Origin: Drosophila persimilis
Lineage: Eukaryota > Arthropoda > Insecta > Diptera > Drosophilidae
Direction: 5' to 3'
Assembly (NCBI RefSeq): GCF_003286085.1
Contig: NW_020825340.1
Span: 806,001 to 870,000 of the forward strand
Length of the DNA: 64,000 nucleotides
The notes beneath the pieces are model-generated. The model saw only the letters and a program-made list of their open reading frames with translations. It was not told where the DNA came from and ran no database searches. Position numbers and translations under genes: made by a program. Positions 58,971 through 64,000 of the stretch are shown here, piece after piece; positions within the stretch are counted from its first letter, which is position 1, and each line of letters opens with the position of its first letter.

Positions 58971-61340
58971 AGAGCAAAGAGGGAACCCGTTGCCTCGCAA
59001 ACATCTAGCCAAAATCATCTAGCCCTTTTCCGTGAAGTGTATAGAAAAAACCGAAATTACTGCGTTCATTAAGCCAGCCTTGAAAGGGAGGGGAAGGAGG
59101 GGGTTGGGAAGAGGCCTGACCTTACACAACAGCAGCAGTAGCTCTACTGGGGAGCAGCACCAGTAGCAGCAGTGGGAGACAGAGGCCCATCAGCAGCATC
59201 CGAAATGGCAGGGGTAGACGAGGCAGGGGCCGATGCAGGGGCAGCTTCAGCTGCAGCCACGCACCTGCAACAGCCGCCAATCATTCAGCTGCAGCAGCAG
59301 CAACAGAGACAGAGACTTGAACGGAGAGAAGATCTCTCGCTGAGGAGGAGGAGGAGAAGACTCTCTGGAGCAACACGTGCATGTGATTTGAGAGACAAAA
59401 ACCGTTCTAATTTCTCAACTGTCAGCCGAGAGATGCGACCCCCTCCTCCTCGGCAGCCCCGCCCGGAGCACATCCCTCCCTTCCCCCCCACCAGACCCAA
59501 CTCGTTAGCCGACTCTGTTGCCATAGCAATTATGTGTGCGGCAGCCCCACAGCAGTACAAAAGAAGGTCGGCACTGCTGCTGTTGCACTGGTAGTGGCAC
59601 TGGCACTGGTTTTGGCTCTGCCTCTCGGCCTTTGCTCATGTCTTCATTTTTGAGCAGTCTTTTTGCACGAGCAGCAGCAGCAGCTACAGCAGCAACAAAA
59701 ACTACACATGTTGCAAGGAGAAAAAGCAACAAACAAACAGGAGAAAGAGAGAAACGCTTTTGTTTGTTTGTTTGTTTGTTTGCATTGCCAACACTTTTGG
59801 CCTTTGGCGCTGATGTTAACCCCACTGTGGCACCACGGGCCCACCCGCCCTTGTTGCCTTTATTAAGCAACCGCAGCGATTCACTTGCTGCAACACCAAA
59901 AGCAACAGAAACAACACCAACACCAACAGCAACAGCAATAGCAACATTACTAAAAGAAACAGAAACTCCCCACCCCACTCCACCCCCCTTAAAAGCAACA
60001 ACAACACAAATCGGGGGGATTTGTGTACCCTTTTAATGGAGTATTACGATCTTGAAAAGATGCTTGCATTGAGGGCAATAAAGAGTTTCATACAGCATTC
60101 TGTAGAGAATTCTGAAGAGCATACAAGGATTAACGGTAGGTAGACTGAAAACAATGAAAACCCCAACGAAGAGGTAGTCAACCGATTCCAGAAAATAGGA
60201 TAAATTCACCTTTCAAAGAGAAATATTCCCGGTTTTTCATCTGAAAGACACTTCCAAGGATATTTTCTATTGCTGCAGACAGCCTCACCACTATATCATA
60301 TCGTAAGAAAAATCTGTGTTCCTAAATGTGTATCTCTTTAGCCTCAAATGCAGCCCAAGCGAAACTTTTGTTCATAGCTTTTGCATGTTATATACAAATC
60401 GTAGCACTATTTTCTATGTATGTCATAGTAGTGGCAATGGCAATCCGCGTAAGAGTATCCACAGTGTCGGCCAGCCCAAAGTCATCCTTCATTTCTTCTT
60501 TAATAGTTATTTTTTTTAGCTGGAAACAAGTTTTTTAGCTGGAAACTTGGGTCTCGGGGACCCTCTGGTGTTGACGTCCCCGCATGTTGTCGATTTGGTT
60601 TTGCTGCTCATTCGCTTGCCCCTCCCCTCCCCTGCCCTACCCTGCCCCCTCTTCGCTGTCTCTAATTTGCACCGCTTTAATTTTTGCCTTTTTATTTGCA
60701 ACACTTGTCGTTTAAATGCAGCAGCAACAGAGGCAGCACCAGCAGCAGCAGGAACAGCATCAGAAACAGCAACAGCCGGGCAAAGTGTGGCCAATAAATT
60801 AAAGCAAGCCAAAAACAGAAACAACAACAAGAAACCAACTTAAAAAACTTAAAAAAAGAGACACTGACTCGGCCAGAAATATCATCAAAAGAGCAAGTGC
60901 CTGTTGGCTGGTGTTTGCGAGTCAGTGGTCCGCCGAAGGAAATTATCTATGTGTGGCGGCTGCCAGGTTCTCAGCTCAGCCTCGAAAGGAGTCTCGAGTC
61001 TCCCCCCGGCTCCACTCTGCTGTCGCCAGTCGTAGGTCTCTCTGGCTGTTGGTTATTCCGTGGCATGGCACAATCGCAACAAATGGCATTTTTATTGATA
61101 TTTCGCTCGGTTTGCCTGGCAGCCGCATGTTGAAATATGCGCGCCACCTGTTGATTTTGTTTGGCGATTGCCACAAGGCTCTCAGCACTCGAGGGCCGCG
61201 GGGTGGATTGAACTGCAGGAGGAGTACTAGCACTACTCCACTCCACTCCATCGTAGGAGCTGCTGGTGGCTGTTAGCTGGTGGCTGTTGGCTCTACTTCT
61301 GGGCCTGGGGTCCCGCGACTCGTGATTTGCAGTGCAAATT
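58971..61340. other. non-coding region, CAG/CAA and CAAC repeats
   Basis: It contains CAG/CAA tracts at about 59140-59310 and 59660-59700, (tttg)n at 59757-59782, ACA/CAA-class repeats at 59895-60010, and GC-rich sequence at 60900-61300. Open frames of up to 166 codons (59536-60036) overlap opposing frames and lack domains. Confidence 0.5.
59757..59782 (+). repeat. (tttg)n tetranucleotide repeat
   Basis: Six uninterrupted units. Confidence 0.94.
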
Positions 61341-61358
61341 AAAAGCGAGGGCGCTGCA

Positions 61359-61366
61359 TATAAATA
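61359..61366 (+). promoter_or_regulatory. candidate TATA box (tataaata)
   Basis: TATAAATA in a GC-rich context (gcgctgca before it). The expected start would be near 61390. An initiator-like tcagtgtg lies much further down (61487-61494), so the spacing does not agree. The downstream 600 bp is A-rich and open of strong repeats, as some 5' UTRs are. No coding start follows that I trust. Confidence 0.2.
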
Positions 61367-62164
61367 GCAATTTGGACAGGGGAATTAAGGTAAACGACTG
61401 CGGGAACTACAAATCTCACAAATACTAGCGACTCGTACTCCTGCCACAGCGAAGAACTACGGAAGAAATACGGAGATCGTTCAGTGTGTCTGTCACATAA
61501 TAGAGTGGCATTATATCAACGGCGTGACTTTAATTTCGAACAAATTAAACAGAGGAAGCAGGGGAAGCAGTTCAAATGATGTTCGAATTCCTCTAGAGAT
61601 GATCTCAAAAACCTTTGAGGAATAGTCCAAAAAATAAATAATACTCTAAAGAAAACACCCTCAAGAAATACTCGTACAGGATAGAATAAAGAGAGAAATG
61701 GAAAAAGAGAACAAAAATATAGACAGCTGTCAGAAAGACAGTTGAAAATGAATCTTCTTCGTTTTATGAACTTTAATTATTAAGCTATTTATTCTAAGAA
61801 TTCTTTGGAAAACAGAACTCCTTTCTAATCCCAAAAACTTACCATTTGTGCCACTCCAAGGAATCACAAAGACTTCGTTTTCTGTGAATCAATAAAAAGA
61901 ACGAATGCCTTTGCCTCTTCATCCCTCTGAAAAAAGAAATACCAAAAGTTTCGGGCAATAAAACTTCCAACTAAATTCCAATTTTATCACTTGCTTGCTT
62001 ACCCACTCGAAGAAAACCCCAACTTTATCAGAGGAATTGCATCCAATTAAAGGTATTTTCCGAGTAAGTATTTTGTGGGTTGCATTTTCGTTTGCTCTAA
62101 TAAGATAAGTCTGTCAAGGGGCAGGGGAAGTGGAAATGGAAATGCATTCGCAGTTAGAGCTGCA

Positions 62165-62222
62165 GAGACCAAGAGACCGGAGACCGAAGACCGAAGACCC
62201 AAGACCCAAGACCGAAAGACCG
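62165..62222 (+). repeat. (gaccgaa)n heptanucleotide repeat
   Basis: Eight imperfect seven-base units: gaccaag, gaccgga, gaccgaa, gacccaa. Confidence 0.92.
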
Positions 62223-62383
62223 CAGCCCTAAGCCCCTGCTATAAAGTCGTAGATGTTGACAGAGAGACGACAGCCAGAGATGTAGATAAAGCGCTGATAA
62301 GCAGCAAATTTGACAGCCATAAAGCAAACAACAAACTGACGGACAGGTAGAAGATATATGGGAGTGGGAACTGAAATTACTCC

Positions 62384-62452
62384 AAAGCAGGAGCAGGAGT
62401 TGGAGTCTCTCCGCAGTCGGAATCGGGGAATCGGGGAATCGGAGTCGGAGGG
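62384..62452 (+). repeat. purine-rich hexamer/octamer repeats (aggagc, gggaatc, ggagtc)
   Basis: Three successive short arrays of different but related units: caggag, then atcgggga, then gtcgga. Confidence 0.85.
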
Positions 62453-62871
62453 CATTGAAAATTAATGAAACCCGTTTCGAGCATTCTTTTTTTATTGTAT
62501 TCCGTCTGTCGTTTAATTAAAAGACAATCAAAAGCTGAAGCCGATGGGGCAGCTGGATCCCCAGAAAACAGGAACAAAGGCGGGGGAACGGAGGTGGAGA
62601 TGGAGATGGAGAATCCTACCGAAGAGTAGAGAGATGCCAAGAGTTCATCATGGGAATCCAGAGCAGAGAATCCCAGCTACAAAGACTTCGAGAGGGAACT
62701 GGAACTCTCGAACTGAACCTGGGACACCACACAAAAACCTGCTTCGGGATTCTTTATCGACATGTTTATGGGCTTCGTATGCCCCCGAGTATCCAGAACA
62801 AGAAGTCCAACAAATGTATAAATATTTACACGAAATATTTACGATTAGGAAGGGAAGCACAAAGAAGCAGG

Positions 62872-62897
62872 AGGCGGGCGGCGGCGGCGGGCGGAGG
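62872..62897 (+). repeat. (ggc)n tract
   Basis: Interrupted GGC/GGGC triplets. Confidence 0.88.
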
Positions 62898-63746
62898 CAG
62901 GAGCCAGGAGTCACAGTGGGGCAACCGCAATATCGCCGCCTCTTAATGAAATGCTAACGATATTCATTGGAAAAATCAAAAGCGTAACGAGCCAAGTGAA
63001 AACCGCAGAGATGCCAACACAGGCAGGCCACAGCCTCAGCCTCGGCATCAGCATCAGCCGGCCAAAATGGGATAGACCCTGGCCAGAAGAAGCCGCAGCC
63101 GCAGCCATAGCCACAGCCACAGCAGCAGCCGCAGCAGCGGCACCAGAGTTTACATTACAAAATGTTGCAACAAAAGAAAATTATGTAAATGCTGGGAAAT
63201 TGTTTCGACCGTTTCCCTAGCTATCGCTCCGCCTCTACCTCGGCAACCCGGCAATTTTCACCGAGCATTTTCGGCAAATCAATTTCAATTGGGATTCGGG
63301 CTCCATCAGCCCGAGGGAGGTTCAGCCATTGGGCGGGGCAGGGGCTGGGGCCGGGACCATGGCTTATAATAATAATTGAATACATTGAATGTGGCAGAGA
63401 GATGTGGTAAGGGGAGAGCCCCCCCCTCAGGGGAGAGCAGCAACAGCAGTCGAGAGGCAGGTGTAAGTCGGCCAAATGGAAACGCTTTGGCTTCCATAAT
63501 GAAAATGCTACTATTTTGCTGTTGTTGCTGGTGCTGCTGCAGTTATTGGCAAAAGCCTGCGGTTATTGCCTGACTATTATTGTGAGTCAATGCCTTTTGG
63601 CCAGGCTGAAATGCAATTGCGTTTGCTTTGAGCCAAAAGCCAAAGATCGAAGATGGCTACAGAGAGATGCTGATGCGAAACCAGTTGGAATGTATAATTA
63701 AACCAAATATGTTTTATGATTGGACCCCGAAAATGGGGTTAAGCAC

Positions 63747-63799
63747 TCGTCCTCGTTCCCTCGTCCTCTCGCTCTCTCGCTCTCTCTCTCTCTCACTCG
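63747..63799 (+). repeat. CT-rich array, (ctcgtc)n then (ct)n
   Basis: ctcgt and ctctcg units lead into about ten CT dinucleotides; GAGAG class on the minus strand. Confidence 0.9.
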
Positions 63800-63834
63800 T
63801 GCACGTTCCATGCCTCATCTCATTTGCATGGCAT

Positions 63835-63850
63835 GCTGCTGCTGCTGCTG
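63835..63850 (+). repeat. (ctg)5 microsatellite
   Basis: Short uninterrupted CTG run next to an octamer at 63822-63829. Confidence 0.9.
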
Positions 63851-64000
63851 ATGTTGCATCCTACAATTATCCCATCGTAACTCGGGATATACCTGGTGCT
63901 TGTATCGTTCGTAACTCACGAAACGAACGACCACACAACGATGTAAATCAGTTCATCAGTATCATCGTCGTCCACGCTCGTCGAGATCCCCCTTTGCCTA

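Larger units (their letters stand above)
61367..64000. other. non-coding right end of the window
   Basis: A-rich sequence (61400-62060), then gaccgaa heptamers, ggagtcgg-type repeats, a GGC-class tract, CAG-class tracts and a CT array near 63750. The region near 63870-63960 is complex and repeat-free but shows no exon. Confidence 0.5.

Noticed and set aside
59536..60036. 166-codon frame rich in alanine and threonine
   Set aside because: Composition is set by GCA/ACA triplets; no domain; an opposing frame of similar length overlaps.

Overview
The window is insect DNA, almost certainly Drosophila. The evidence is a DINE-1-type Helitron with its typical 3' end (a gacgga-type microsatellite, a conserved block, then a terminal hairpin reading agtatcgggtataac), a decayed jockey-clade non-LTR retrotransposon, many CAG/CAA (opa) tracts and very dense simple repeats. 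The obscura group (D. pseudoobscura and relatives) is my best guess from the Helitron and the microsatellite density, but this rests on memory of such sequences and not on a search. No complete protein-coding gene is supported anywhere in the window.

Layout. (1) 1-1127: left flank, with a possible last-exon tail ending at 54-56, an AATAAA at 341, and a striking 114-nt imperfect palindrome at 950-1063. (2) 1128-36061: one continuous tandem satellite array of about 107 monomers, basic period 322 bp, all in the same orientation. Both array edges lie inside the window. The monomers fall into variant classes that are locally clustered. Nine monomers carry a 73-bp internal duplication (394/395 bp). 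Several higher-order blocks are visible: a tandem 5-mer, 717-bp dimers, a 4-mer cassette seen three times, and a block of about 2.5 kb repeated at an offset of 2964 bp. (3) 36062-36340: an AT-rich 39-bp minisatellite abutting the broken last monomer. (4) 36363-about 37310: a 5'-truncated, internally deleted and frameshifted jockey-like reverse transcriptase with its 3' UTR. (5) About 37434-37487: a small diverged piece of the same satellite in inverted orientation, outside the array. (6) 37.5-64 kb: intergenic or intronic DNA full of micro- and minisatellites, with a 1.15-kb DINE-1-like Helitron at 55233-56378, a second Helitron scrap near 58933, and a few possible regulatory motifs (CTCF-like, GAGA tracts, octamers, a TATA box, G-quadruplexes).

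There is no gene system here in the usual sense. The notable content is the satellite: a boundary-to-boundary array with a strong nested dyad symmetry in each monomer, a readable record of unequal exchange and gene conversion, and an inverted orphan nearby. The many 80-100-residue open frames inside the array are by-products of a homogeneous 322-bp repeat and are not annotated as genes.
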